This document shows, piece by piece, positions 43,424 to 52,260 of a DNA stretch of 59,405 nt. The position numbers and the translations under genes were made by a program. The stretch comes from Candidatus Omnitrophota bacterium (lineage in GTDB: Bacteria; Omnitrophota; Gorgyraeia; Pluralincolimonadales; Pluralincolimonadaceae): positions 1 through 59,405 of the forward strand of contig JAUYOH010000140.1 of assembly GCA_030695925.1 (NCBI GenBank), written 5' to 3'. How positions within the stretch are numbered: the first letter of the stretch is position 1; each line of letters begins with the position of its first letter. The notes under the pieces are model-generated. The model had not been told where the DNA came from and searched no databases. It was given only the letters and a program-made list of their open reading frames with translations.

Positions 43424-44956
43424 ATGTTAGCTAAAGTCGAGAGCAGGACGGTCTTTGGTATTGAGGCAAAAAGGGTGGAGGTGGAGGTCGATATAACAGG
43501 CGGGCTTCCGCATTTCGCGATAGTGGGCCTCGCCGATACCGCGGTAAAGGAAAGCAGGGACAGGGTGATATCAGCCATAAAGAATTGCGGTTTCAGGTTC
43601 CCGCCGAAGAGGATAACCATAAATCTGGCACCGGCGGACCTCAAGAAGGAAGGAGGTAATTTTGACCTTCCCATCGCTATCGGTATCCTGATCGCCAACG
43701 GCGATTTAGAGCAGAGGCACGCCGAAGGAAAGGTTTTTTGCGGGGAACTGGCCTTGGACGGAAAGGTAAGGCCCATAAACGGAGCCCTTCCGATAGCGGT
43801 AGAATTATCAAAAGACGGGAAAGAGGATTTTATCCTTCCCTCTGAAAACGCCAAAGAGGCGGCGATAGTAAGGGATGTAGAGGTTTATCCGGTCAGGGAC
43901 TTAAAGGAGGCAGTCGCTTACTTGAAGGGAAATTATAATATCGAGCCGGAAGCCGTCGATATAAACAAACTCTGGAGCGTATCTTCTTCATCCGATCTGG
44001 ATTTTAGCGACGTCAAAGGCCAGTGGCACGTAAAGCGCGGGCTTGAAGTCGCGGCAGCCGGCGGGCATAATGTCCTGCTTATCGGCCCGCCCGGGTCGGG
44101 AAAGACGATGCTTGCCCAGCGCCTCTCGACGATACTGCCGGAGATATCGTTTGAGGAAGCGCTTGAGACCACAAAGATCCATAGTGTCGCGGGCCTCTTG
44201 AACGATCAAAATTTCCTGGTCTCGAGGAGGCCTTTCAGGATGCCGCATCATACGGTCTCTTACGCTGGGTTGGTCGGGGGAGGCACTACCTTAAGGCCGG
44301 GAGAGATAAGTTTCGCCCATAACGGCGTGTTGTTCCTTGATGAACTGCCGGAATTCCGCCGCGACGCGTTGGAGGCCATGCGCCAGCCACTTGAAGACGG
44401 CAGCATCAATATCTCAAGGGCCTCGGCGGCACTTAAGTATCCCGCCAAGTTTATGCTGGTCGCCGCGATGAATCCCTGCCCGTGCGGCTATTTTACGGAC
44501 CCCAAGAAAGAATGCCATTGCACGCCGCACGACATCCAGCGATATCTCTCAAAGATATCCGGGCCTCTCTTGGACAGGATAGATATTCACCTTGAAGTCC
44601 CCTCGCTTAAATACAAGGAGTTATCTAGCAAGAGCTGCGGCGAGGCCTCGGAACGCATAAAGGAACGGGTTAATAAGGCGAGGGTTATCCAAAAAGAGAG
44701 GCATAAAGATCTGGGGATATTCTGTAATGCTCACATAGGCTCAAAACACCTCGGGAAATTCTGCCAACTTGACAAGGAAGCCGAGGAGCTCCTAAAGCTC
44801 GCGATATTAGAACTCGGGCTTAGCGCCAGAGGCTATGACAAGGTCTTAAAGATCTCAAGGACTATCGCCGATTTAGCCGGAGCCGAACGCATATCGGCAG
44901 AACATATCTCCGAGGCGATAAATTATAGGAGTCTGGACAGGAATTTAGGGTTTTGA
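43424..44956 (+). CDS. comM: ComM/YifB Mg-chelatase-like AAA+ ATPase
   Basis: 510 residues. N-terminal ChlI-like Lon-fold domain (DITGGLPHFAIVGLADTAVKESR), Walker A GPPGSGKTMLAQRL, Walker B GVLFLDELPEF, sensor VAAMNPCPCG and the zinc-like cysteines CPCGYFTDPKKECHC. ComM is a branch-migration helicase for integrating transforming or recombining DNA. Convergent with the YbaK gene, 11 bases apart. Confidence 0.95.
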   Translation: MLAKVESRTVFGIEAKRVEVEVDITGGLPHFAIVGLADTAVKESRDRVISAIKNCGFRFPPKRITINLAPADLKKEGGNFDLPIAIGILIANGDLEQRHAEGKVFCGELALDGKVRPINGALPIAVELSKDGKEDFILPSENAKEAAIVRDVEVYPVRDLKEAVAYLKGNYNIEPEAVDINKLWSVSSSSDLDFSDVKGQWHVKRGLEVAAAGGHNVLLIGPPGSGKTMLAQRLSTILPEISFEEALETTKIHSVAGLLNDQNFLVSRRPFRMPHHTVSYAGLVGGGTTLRPGEISFAHNGVLFLDELPEFRRDALEAMRQPLEDGSINISRASAALKYPAKFMLVAAMNPCPCGYFTDPKKECHCTPHDIQRYLSKISGPLLDRIDIHLEVPSLKYKELSSKSCGEASERIKERVNKARVIQKERHKDLGIFCNAHIGSKHLGKFCQLDKEAEELLKLAILELGLSARGYDKVLKISRTIADLAGAERISAEHISEAINYRSLDRNLGF

Positions 44957-44967
44957 GAAAAATGTTT

Positions 44968-45438
44968 TTATATATGTTTCCCGAAATCGGCTATCTTTGG
45001 CTTGGCAAGTTTCTCGAAGTCCACGTATTTCATCTTCACGGTGTCTTTGTGTGTGCCGCCGTTAAAGACGATCTCCACATCCTCCTTTAATATTTTATCG
45101 GCGTATGTTTCGAGGCCGAAGAGGCTACCGAACGGAGGCATAGCGCCGGCTTTGTAGTCTGGTATGACTTTCTCCATTTCTTTTTCGGTCGCTATCTTTA
45201 TCGACTTGCATTTCAGGATTTCCTTTAATTTTTTGGTGTCGATAAGGTGGATCGCCGGAAGGACAGCCAGGACATATTTGTCACCGGCCTTTACCAGTAC
45301 CGACTTTATGATCTGTTTTCCCGGCACGTCCTGCGCGGCCGCTATCTCCTGCGCGGTGTAGGCGAGTTTATGCTTTAGGGCCTTGTATTTTACCTTGTTT
45401 GAGTCCAGGTATTTCTTTAATTTCGCCACAATCGCCAT
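44968..45438 (-). CDS. YbaK/EbsC family aminoacyl-tRNA deacylase
   Basis: 156 residues on the minus strand from ATG 45438, chosen because AAAGGAGG lies 7 bases upstream. The longer frame reads into the tRNA-Leu. YKALKHKLAYTAQEIAAAQ, GKQIIKSVLVKAGDKYVLAVLPA and the GAMPPFG loop identify the Cys-tRNA(Pro)/Ala-tRNA(Pro) editing fold. The GAMPPFGSLFG variant is nearer ProX/YbaK-like proteins of uncertain substrate. It hydrolyses mischarged tRNAs. Confidence 0.88.
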   Translation of the reverse strand: MAIVAKLKKYLDSNKVKYKALKHKLAYTAQEIAAAQDVPGKQIIKSVLVKAGDKYVLAVLPAIHLIDTKKLKEILKCKSIKIATEKEMEKVIPDYKAGAMPPFGSLFGLETYADKILKEDVEIVFNGGTHKDTVKMKYVDFEKLAKPKIADFGKHI

Positions 45439-45457
45439 CTTACGCCTCCTTTGTTTT

Positions 45458-45544
45458 TGGTGCCGAGAGGGGGAGTTGAACCCCCAAGAGCTTACGCTCA
45501 CAACGCCCTGAACGTTGCGTGTTTGCCAATTTCACCATCTCGGC
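45458..45544 (-). tRNA. tRNA-Leu (anticodon CAG)
   Basis: Minus strand. GCCGAGA acceptor (45544-45538) pairs with TCTCGGC, discriminator A, and CCA is encoded (45460-45458). The anticodon stem CAACG/CGTTG encloses TTCAGGG, so the anticodon is CAG. Long variable arm GAGCGTAAGCTC, T arm GGGGG/CCCCC. It lies between the YbaK gene and glycogen phosphorylase. Confidence 0.97.
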
Positions 45545-45549
45545 GATCT

Positions 45550-47580
45550 TTACTCTTTCTCAAACCACATCCGGTCGCGATACTCTCTTACCATGCGACA
45601 GGTGTTAAAATAATGACCCTGGATGAGGCAATTTATCATTACATCGATCCACTTGGAATTAATATTTACCTTCCCTTTTTCGTCGGTCTCATAGTAAAGT
45701 TTGACGAGTTTCTCGAGTGAGTTATAAAGTTCTACGGAATCTGATTCAAGGCGCAGGTCAAGTTCGTTTCCGATGGGCTCACCGGATTTGTGCCTATATC
45801 CGAATATCTCGCCTATGCCGCCGTCTGAATCCGCGGCCGCGGATTCAGCCTCAACCACCCATCCGTCAAGAGTGCTCAATTGCGGGACGCCGTTTAATAT
45901 AGCTTTCATCCCGCTCGTCCCTGAGGCCTCAAAAGGGGGAAGGGGGTTATTGAGCCAGACGTCCACCGAGTTAGTAAGGAGTTTTCCGAAAAATATATCA
46001 TAGTTTTCAAGCATGACGATCCTAAGGATCGAGCTTTGCTTTCCCAAGGCGTCTATGGTGTTCATTATCTCGTTTATAAAAGTGCCGACGAGGTTGTCGT
46101 TCGGATGGGCTTTTCCCGCGATGAATATCTGGATGGGCCCTGTCTTTTTGGCGATCTCGACTAATCGATGCGGGTCCTTGAAGATGAGGCTGGGTCTTTT
46201 ATAGCCGGCTATTCTTCTTGCCCAGCACAGAGTAAAAACATCTTCCTTGATGCCCCAGTTTTCAAAGATAGACTTAAGCAGGCGTTTATTGGCCTGATGG
46301 GCGTTCCATAGATCGAGCCGGAATTGGTCATTTTTTCTCAATTCTTCCAGTTTTTTGGGACCTTCATCTTGGTCGAAGCAGTCGCCGGTTGTTACGCCAT
46401 ATTTTTTAAGTAGCGCATTCACCTCGGCGGATATCCACGTCGGAAGGTGGACGCCGTTTGTTATAGATTGTATCTTTTCGGCATATTGCGGAAATTGTAA
46501 GCGTGTTATCTCTCCATGTTTTTTTGCCACGGCGTTTACATGCTTGCAGCGGTTCATCAGGAGGACCGTGAAATTCGCGGTATCGCCGTTCTCAAGGCCG
46601 TTATCCCTGATGAATTCAATGTTTTTGTCCGGAAGTATCTTTTCAAGCTCTTTGATCGGAAACCGGTCGTGGCCGGCGGCCACAGGCGTGTGGCACGTAT
46701 AAATGAAGTTATTTCCGATAGATTTCAATTCATCTTTTCCGAGTTCACCCGCCTTCTCGACGAGCGCCATAGCGGCGTGGCCTTCATTCAAATGATATCT
46801 ATCGATACTGTAGCCGAGGGCCTCAAGGGCCTTTACGCCTCCCGCCCCAAGGATCAACCGCTGCATTATTTTTATGTAGGCGTTATCGCTCCTGTAAAGC
46901 TGGTCTGTCAGTCTTCTCGATTCCTGTTTGTTTTCCTCCAGGTTCGAATCCAGGAGGATGAGGGGGACAGCATGGCTCTTGTCGGAACTGTATACATAAT
47001 ATTTCCAAAGCCGCAGATGCAGATCCTGGTCTTTGAGATGAAGTTTTATAATCGTGTCTAAAGGGACGAGGCCCGGGTAGGTATAAGGGTCCCAGTTAAG
47101 CTCTTCAGGCACCTGCCCGTCCTTAAACCAGAAGTTCTGTTTAAAATATCCTTTCCTCCAGAGTATGCCGATGCCGACGAGCGAGACCTTCATGTCCGCC
47201 GATGACTTCAGGGTGTCGCCGGCAAGTACTCCCAAGCCGCCGCTGTAAATAGGCAGATCTATGATCTTATTGTCTATCTGGAAGCCGAAATAATAATCCC
47301 GTATCCTCATATTTGAGAATATATTTTGTTTCGGCAGATTATTCGATTCGGAGACGGGCTTATTAGAATGAAAACAATTATAAAAACTTGTTGCGAGGCC
47401 GTATTCCATGGAGAAATAGGCGACCGAAGGTGTTTCTTTTGAGGTCAGCTTCTTCTCGGCCTCGACGATAGTCTGGAGCGGGAAGCCGAAGAACGATTCA
47501 GAGATTATATCCTGAGCGTAGCCTTCCGCGAAATGATGAACTTTGACCAGAGTCTGAAATTCTTTTAGGTAGTCTTCCAT
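45550..47580 (-). CDS. glgP: Alpha-glucan (glycogen/maltodextrin) phosphorylase
   Basis: 676 residues, the shorter bacterial/archaeal GT35 type. VAYFSMEYGLATSF, LPIYSGGLGVLAGD, GWITNG-type NGVHLPTWIS and the PLP region PFEASGTSGMKAILNGV with its lysine. Releases glucose-1-phosphate from alpha-1,4-glucans, so the organism stores or uses glycogen. Its stop is 5 bases from tRNA-Leu, on the same strand. Confidence 0.95.
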   Translation of the reverse strand: MEDYLKEFQTLVKVHHFAEGYAQDIISESFFGFPLQTIVEAEKKLTSKETPSVAYFSMEYGLATSFYNCFHSNKPVSESNNLPKQNIFSNMRIRDYYFGFQIDNKIIDLPIYSGGLGVLAGDTLKSSADMKVSLVGIGILWRKGYFKQNFWFKDGQVPEELNWDPYTYPGLVPLDTIIKLHLKDQDLHLRLWKYYVYSSDKSHAVPLILLDSNLEENKQESRRLTDQLYRSDNAYIKIMQRLILGAGGVKALEALGYSIDRYHLNEGHAAMALVEKAGELGKDELKSIGNNFIYTCHTPVAAGHDRFPIKELEKILPDKNIEFIRDNGLENGDTANFTVLLMNRCKHVNAVAKKHGEITRLQFPQYAEKIQSITNGVHLPTWISAEVNALLKKYGVTTGDCFDQDEGPKKLEELRKNDQFRLDLWNAHQANKRLLKSIFENWGIKEDVFTLCWARRIAGYKRPSLIFKDPHRLVEIAKKTGPIQIFIAGKAHPNDNLVGTFINEIMNTIDALGKQSSILRIVMLENYDIFFGKLLTNSVDVWLNNPLPPFEASGTSGMKAILNGVPQLSTLDGWVVEAESAAADSDGGIGEIFGYRHKSGEPIGNELDLRLESDSVELYNSLEKLVKLYYETDEKGKVNINSKWIDVMINCLIQGHYFNTCRMVREYRDRMWFEKE

Positions 47581-47607
47581 ATTTGACTTCTTTACAAAAC
47601 CTAATAA

Positions 47608-47636
47608 ATTATACAGATTATCGGGCTATTTTTCAA
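47608..47636 (-). promoter_or_regulatory. glgP promoter
   Basis: On the minus strand TTGAAA (47636-47631), 17 bases, TATAAT (47613-47608). The -10 is 27 bases upstream of the glgP ATG. Confidence 0.75.
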
Positions 47637-47650
47637 CTATAAAAATGGAC

Positions 47651-47687
47651 CCCCTCACCTTTGTCCTCTCCCCTATGGGGTGAGGGG
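47651..47687. repeat. GC-rich palindromic element, shortened copy 5
   Basis: CCCCTCACCTTTGTCCTC then TCCCCTATGGGGTGAGGGG. The outer arms match the other copies, but the inner right arm (GAGAGGACAA) is missing, leaving a 37-base form between the divergent glgP and smpB. Confidence 0.85.
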
Positions 47688-47731
47688 AGATTGATTTATG
47701 CCCGGCTATATGTTATATTATATGGGAAAAA

Positions 47732-48184
47732 ATGGCAGAGGAAACAGTAGCCACAAATAAGGAAGCTTGGCATAATTACCATATTCTCGAGTCGGTCGAG
47801 GCCGGAATCGAGTTAGAAGGGCCCGAGGTAAAGTCCTTAAGGGACCACAAGGCGAATTTAAAAGACAGCTTTGCCAGAATAGAAGGAAATGAGATTTACC
47901 TATGCAATATGCACATCTCGCCATATCCTCAGGCGGGGAGGTTTAATCCCGACCCAAAGAGGCGGCGTAAGCTTTTGTTGCATAAGGCGGAGATAAAAAG
48001 GCTGTTCGGGCAATTGACTCAAAAGGGCCTGACGCTGATACCGCTGAAGGTTTATTTCAAGAGGGGGTTAGCGAAGGTAGAACTTGCCTTGGCGAAGGGC
48101 AAGAGGCTCTATGACAAACGCGAAGATATAAAGCGCCGTGATAGCGACAGGGAATTACGGCGCGAACTTCGTAATAAAGAATAG
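47732..48184 (+). CDS. smpB: SsrA-binding protein
   Basis: 150 residues. [40 protein letters not shown] and [17 protein letters not shown] are SmpB signatures. The C-terminal tail [21 protein letters not shown] is the part that enters the decoding centre. Works with tmRNA in ribosome rescue. The ssrA gene begins 2 bases after the stop. Confidence 0.97.
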   Translation: MAEETVATNKEAWHNYHILESVEAGIELEGPEVKSLRDHKANLKDSFARIEGNEIYLCNMHISPYPQAGRFNPDPKRRRKLLLHKAEIKRLFGQLTQKGLTLIPLKVYFKRGLAKVELALAKGKRLYDKREDIKRRDSDRELRRELRNKE

Positions 48185-48185
48185 G

Positions 48186-48535
48186 GGGGGCGAAAGGCTT
48201 CGACTTAGGAAGCTGGGTAAGAGTTGCATGCCGAGGGTGTCAGGTGGCCTCGTTAAAACCTGGCAACAAAGTTAAACGCGAATGAACTCGCGCTAGCTGC
48301 TTAATTAAGCAGCACGTCCGCCGGTCTTGCCTGTGAGGCCGGATGTGACGCCGCAACAGGCTGGTCCTGCTGTTTCGCCTTTAAGCGGCAGGATGAGATC
48401 ATTTAAAGGCTAGTCCTTGCGGAAGCGGGCCTGCTTACGCGGCCTCAAGGGCGAATGACAAATTGCAGGAAAAGCATGTAGTAGCTCTTGTCGGGTGACC
48501 TAAGGACCGGGGTTCGAATCCCCGCGCCTCCACCA
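48186..48535 (+). ncRNA. ssrA: tmRNA (10Sa RNA)
   Basis: 350 bases. GGGGGCG (48186-48192) pairs with CGCCTCC before ACCA (48532-48535). The T arm GACCGGGGTTCGAATCCCCG is tRNA-like, and the 5' GGCTTCGAC is conserved. The likely tag frame runs 48263-48304 and encodes ATKLNANELALAA, then TAA; the ALAA end is a normal proteolysis signal. The resume codon (GCA 48263) is an inference. It is directly downstream of smpB. Confidence 0.97.
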
Positions 48536-48536
48536 T

Positions 48537-48593
48537 GAATTCGCTGGTGTTTTAAAATGAGCGAATTCAGATCGAGGCTATATGCCGAGATCT
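48537..48593 (+). other. Paired hairpins after tmRNA
   Basis: GAATTCGCT (48537-48545) pairs perfectly with AGCGAATTC (48560-48568). A second imperfect hairpin (48569-48593) follows. No T-run follows, so processing or a non-canonical terminator is possible. The first 13 bases after CCA-1 (ACCATGAATTCGC) recur at 58235-58247. Confidence 0.6.
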
Positions 48594-48611
48594 AAATAGC
48601 AAACAGGGGAG

Positions 48612-49724
48612 ATGGAAATCAAGAGGATATCGTTAATATTACTTGCCGTGATTTTGTTGTTTACGGCTGGTTGCGCGACGGTTCCACGTAAAGGAACCGG
48701 CAGGGATGCATTATCTTCTCAATCGGTAAAGATAGGCGGTAAAGATTATCTGCCCGTGACTATTGTGGCGATGTATTATCAGATGAAGTGGGAATGGGAC
48801 CCGATTGCCAAAAAGGCGGAACTCAGCAAGGGCAGCGACGTCCTCGCCTTTTGCGTCGGGATGGAATACGCGGTAGTAAACCATAGGCCGGAGAGGCTCA
48901 GTTCTCCCGTAGTATTTTATGAAGGGGCTGTGGCAATACCCGCCGATTTCGCGATAGAGAGGATAACGAAAATTTTAGGCCCGCCTCAGGCAGTAGCAAG
49001 GCATCCGTCGGAACTTATGCAGAAATACGCTGTCAGGAAAGTAGTCATTGACGCTGGACACGGCGGTATGGATCCGGGAGCGATAGGCAGGAGCGGCTTA
49101 AAGGAAAAAGACGTCACCTTGGATATCGTCCGCCACATAAAAGACGAATTGAGCGCTAACGGCATAGATGTCATCCTGACCAGAGATAGGGATAAGTTTG
49201 TATCTTTAAGCGGAAGGACGCGGATAGCCAACGATAACGACGTCGATTTCTTCATAAGCATACACGCGAACGCCAACAGGTCCAGGAGCATAAGGGGTTT
49301 TGAGGTCTATTATTTATCCAATGCCGTAGACGATACGGCCCGCGCCGCAGAAGCGGCGGAAAACTCATTCCTGAAGGTCGACGATTCCTCTTTCTACGTC
49401 CGCAATACAGACCTTGAGGCGACAGTCTGGGACCTTGTCTATACGGAGAACCGCGAGGAGTCCATCGAGCTCGCGAAATACATCACAAGGTCCGTAGATA
49501 ATTCCACGTCGTTAAACAATCGCGGCATAAGGGGGGCGAGGTTTTACGTCTTAAAAGGCGTACAGATGCCTTCGGTCCTGGTAGAAGTCGGATATATCTC
49601 TAACACCGCCGAGGAAAGAAACTTAAAGGACGCAGCGTACAGGCAGGCGGTGGCATTGGCGATAGCGAAAGGGATATTGAATTATAAAAAAGTATATGAA
49701 TCAACAGATGGATTTACCAGATGA
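48612..49724 (+). CDS. N-acetylmuramoyl-L-alanine amidase lipoprotein
   Basis: 370 residues. Lipobox TAGC (cysteine about 21) suggests membrane anchoring. A copper-amine-oxidase-like/stalk region comes first, then an Amidase_3 zinc domain: VVIDAGHGGMDPGAIG, EKDVTLDIVRHI, FFISIHANANR and LVEVGYISN with the catalytic glutamate. Cleaves peptide stems from glycan strands during growth or division. ATGA-type overlap with murI couples two cell-wall genes. Confidence 0.93.
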   Translation: MEIKRISLILLAVILLFTAGCATVPRKGTGRDALSSQSVKIGGKDYLPVTIVAMYYQMKWEWDPIAKKAELSKGSDVLAFCVGMEYAVVNHRPERLSSPVVFYEGAVAIPADFAIERITKILGPPQAVARHPSELMQKYAVRKVVIDAGHGGMDPGAIGRSGLKEKDVTLDIVRHIKDELSANGIDVILTRDRDKFVSLSGRTRIANDNDVDFFISIHANANRSRSIRGFEVYYLSNAVDDTARAAEAAENSFLKVDDSSFYVRNTDLEATVWDLVYTENREESIELAKYITRSVDNSTSLNNRGIRGARFYVLKGVQMPSVLVEVGYISNTAEERNLKDAAYRQAVALAIAKGILNYKKVYESTDGFTR

Positions 49725-50521
49725 AAAATAGCCCGATAGGTATCTTTGATTCTGGCGTGGGCGGGCTGACGGTCGTAAAGGAACTTATCAGAGAGATGCC
49801 CAATGAAGATATAATCTATTTCGGCGATACCGCGCGCGTCCCTTACGGGACTAAGTCTGCCTCGACGATACAGAAGTTCTCTATCCAGAACGTATTATTC
49901 CTGCTTAAGCGTAATGTAAAATTGATAATCATTGCCTGCAATACCTCCTCGGCTATCGTACTGCCGTTTCTTTCCGAGTATTTTAGTATACCCATAATCG
50001 GCGTGATAAAACCCGGCGCAAAGGCGGCTGTCCGTTCCACAAGAAACGGGAGGATAGGGGTCATAGGAACGAGTGCCACAGTCCTAAGCGGCGCCTACGA
50101 TAAAGAGATAAGATCGCTTAATTCCGGCATAAAAGTTTACAGCAGCAGTTGTCCTCTATTCGTTCCTTTGGCGGAAGAGGGGTGGGCGAATGACGGCATC
50201 GTCGATATCGTCGCCAGGAAATATCTGGCGGCGCTTAAGGGCAAGAAGATAGATACCCTGATCCTGGGTTGCACGCATTACCCGCTCTTAAGGTCTTCTA
50301 TTCAGCGCGTAATGGGGAAGGGTGTAAAACTTATCGACTCCGCCGAGGAGACCGCCAAAGAGGCCAAGAACCTCCTGGAAGAATGCGGTCTGAAATCCGC
50401 GGCGAAGAGGAAAGCCGGATCAAGATTTTACGTAAGCGACGCGCCGGATAAATTCAGGGCGGTGGCGAAAAGATTTTTAGGCAAGGGCGCGGAAACGGTA
50501 GAGAGGGTCGATGATGTTTGA
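49721..50521 (+). CDS. murI: Glutamate racemase
   Basis: 266 residues. IGIFDSGVGGLTVVKEL, FGDTARVPYG, the first catalytic cysteine in IIACNTSSA and the second in LILGCTHYPLL. Provides D-glutamate for peptidoglycan. The gene overlaps the preceding amidase by 4 bases, and queD by 11. Confidence 0.97.
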   Translation: MKNSPIGIFDSGVGGLTVVKELIREMPNEDIIYFGDTARVPYGTKSASTIQKFSIQNVLFLLKRNVKLIIIACNTSSAIVLPFLSEYFSIPIIGVIKPGAKAAVRSTRNGRIGVIGTSATVLSGAYDKEIRSLNSGIKVYSSSCPLFVPLAEEGWANDGIVDIVARKYLAALKGKKIDTLILGCTHYPLLRSSIQRVMGKGVKLIDSAEETAKEAKNLLEECGLKSAAKRKAGSRFYVSDAPDKFRAVAKRFLGKGAETVERVDDV

Positions 50522-50918
50522 GGTGTCCGTAAGAGCGACTTTTAGCGCCGCGCACAGGCTTAAGGGTTATCGCGGAAAGTGCGAGAATATCCACGGCCAT
50601 AATTGGGAGGTCGAGGTATTTATCGGTACGGAAACTCTGGATAAACAGGGTATCTCGATAGATTTTAAGTTATTGAAGAGTAAATTAAGAGATGTTCTGG
50701 CCGCGCTGGACCATTGCGATTTAAATAAGATCAATTTTTTTAAGAAAGGCAACCCCTCCGCCGAGAATATAGCAAAATATATTTATATAAATTTGAAAAA
50801 AACAATTAAGTCCAAAAGCGCATTCTTAAGGCGCATTAGTGTCTGGGAGACAAAGGATACCTGCGCGACATATTTTGAATGTGAAAAAAAGCGGTCGTAT
50901 TGTTGTCGGGAGGATTAG
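50511..50918 (+). CDS. queD: 6-carboxytetrahydropterin synthase
   Basis: 135 residues. Zinc histidines in FSAAHRLKGYRGKCENIHGHNW with the catalytic cysteine between, and DFKLLKSKLRDVLAALDHCDL with the second triad residue. Converts dihydroneopterin triphosphate to 6-carboxytetrahydropterin in queuosine synthesis. A second ATG at 50514 is an alternative start. The last residues (KKRSYCCRED) lie downstream of an A7 tract shared with the queC start, and are atypical for QueD. Confidence 0.93.
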   Translation: MMFEVSVRATFSAAHRLKGYRGKCENIHGHNWEVEVFIGTETLDKQGISIDFKLLKSKLRDVLAALDHCDLNKINFFKKGNPSAENIAKYIYINLKKTIKSKSAFLRRISVWETKDTCATYFECEKKRSYCCRED

Positions 50919-51553
50919 ATTCGGCGACGACGTTGTATTACGCGAAGTCGAAGGGTTATGATTGTGAATGCCTGATCTTTGACTACGGCCAACGGCACAA
51001 AAAAGAGGTAGAAAGCGCCAGAAAGATAGCGCGTTTCTGCGGCGCTAAGTACCAAGCCATTAAAATTGATCTGCCGTGGAAAGGCAGCGCTCTTTTAGAC
51101 AGCAAAATACCGATTCCGAAGGGCAGGAGCCTGCGCCGAATAAAAAGCGGGATCCCGGATACCTATGTCCCTGCGAGGAACACGATATTTTTAAGTTTCG
51201 CGGCTTCCTATGCCGAGGCGACTGGTACTGAGGCGATATTTATAGGGGCCAACGCCGTTGATTTCAGCGGCTATCCGGATTGCCGGCCGCAATATTATGA
51301 GGCGTTCAGGAAGCTTATCAGGCGCGGGACAAAGGCCGGAGCCGGTAAAAGACAAATCAGGATATTTACGCCGTTGATAGATAAGACAAAAGCCCAGATA
51401 ATCAGGATGGGGACGAGATTAAGAGTTCCTTATGAATATACATGGTCATGTTATAGCGGCGGAAGCCGCCCGTGCCTTAGATGCGATTCATGCGTTTTAA
51501 GGGCGAAGGGTTTTAAGGAGGCGGGGTTGATCGATCCTTTAGCTAAGATATGA
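50900..51553 (+). CDS. queC: 7-cyano-7-deazaguanine synthase, start region disturbed
   Basis: 217 residues from TTG 50900. The frame without a start continues upstream as KKAVVLLSGGLDSATT, the normal QueC N-terminus including the PP-loop. A GTG at 50881 would supply MKKAVV if the A7 at 50884-50890 had six A's. So the true start is probably this GTG, with an indel error in assembly or slippage. Starting at TTG would remove the first beta strand. ATP-pyrophosphatase with C-terminal zinc cysteines CYSGGSRPCLRCDSC. Confidence 0.85.
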   Translation: MLSGGLDSATTLYYAKSKGYDCECLIFDYGQRHKKEVESARKIARFCGAKYQAIKIDLPWKGSALLDSKIPIPKGRSLRRIKSGIPDTYVPARNTIFLSFAASYAEATGTEAIFIGANAVDFSGYPDCRPQYYEAFRKLIRRGTKAGAGKRQIRIFTPLIDKTKAQIIRMGTRLRVPYEYTWSCYSGGSRPCLRCDSCVLRAKGFKEAGLIDPLAKI

Positions 51554-52260
51554 AAATATTGATGAAGCAACCGACAGCAAAGGTTTCCGAGGTGTTTCTT
51601 TCCCTTCAGGGAGAGGGGGTCTATGCCGGAGAACCTCAAATCTTTGTCCGTTTCCACGGCTGTAATATGCGTTGTGCGTTCTGCGACACTTCTCAGGATA
51701 ACCCGCCGGAAGAAGCTTCTTTGAGGTCGGTCATAGATAAAATCCTAAATTTAAATAAGGACAAAAAAGCAGGGACTGTCTCCGTTACGGGCGGCGAACC
51801 GTTATTACACTCCGGTTTTCTTAAGATCCTCCTTTCGCACCTCAGGGACCATGGATACAAGGTCCATCTCGATACTAACGGCACCCTTCCCGATAAATTA
51901 AAAGAAATAATAGATTTAGTGGATGTCGTGGCGATGGACATAAAACTTCCTTCCTCCACCCGCGATAAGGAATTCTGGAAAGAGCACCGTGAATTTTTGG
52001 AAACGGCAAGGCCTAAGAGGGCGTTTGTCAAGATGGTGATAACCGGAGAGACAACCGAAGCCGATATCAATAAAGCGGTCGATCTGATAGAAAGTATCGA
52101 CAAAAGCATACCGCTTATATTACAGCCCGTCTCTAAAGTCAAGGATTTCGACAAAACCTCGGAGAACGCGGCTTTGATAAAGTGGCAGAAGAGGGCTCTC
52201 GGAAAATTGAAAGATGTCCGGATAATCCCGCAACTCCATAAAATCCAAGGGGTAAGATGA
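51550..52260 (+). CDS. queE: 7-carboxy-7-deazaguanine synthase (radical SAM)
   Basis: 236 residues. FLSLQGEGVYAGEPQIFVRFHGCN, the cluster C-x3-C-x2-C (CNMRCAFC), SVTGGEPLL and HLDTNGTL are typical. Rearranges carboxytetrahydropterin to carboxydeazaguanine using SAM. Overlaps queC by 4 bases. queD-queC-queE with folE elsewhere gives the pathway up to preQ0; queF and tgt are not seen. Confidence 0.94.
   Translation: MKILMKQPTAKVSEVFLSLQGEGVYAGEPQIFVRFHGCNMRCAFCDTSQDNPPEEASLRSVIDKILNLNKDKKAGTVSVTGGEPLLHSGFLKILLSHLRDHGYKVHLDTNGTLPDKLKEIIDLVDVVAMDIKLPSSTRDKEFWKEHREFLETARPKRAFVKMVITGETTEADINKAVDLIESIDKSIPLILQPVSKVKDFDKTSENAALIKWQKRALGKLKDVRIIPQLHKIQGVR

Noticed and set aside
45439-45501. Longer start for the YbaK gene
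   Set aside because: The extra codons are the tRNA-Leu 3' end and the spacer; ATG 45438 has a good Shine-Dalgarno.
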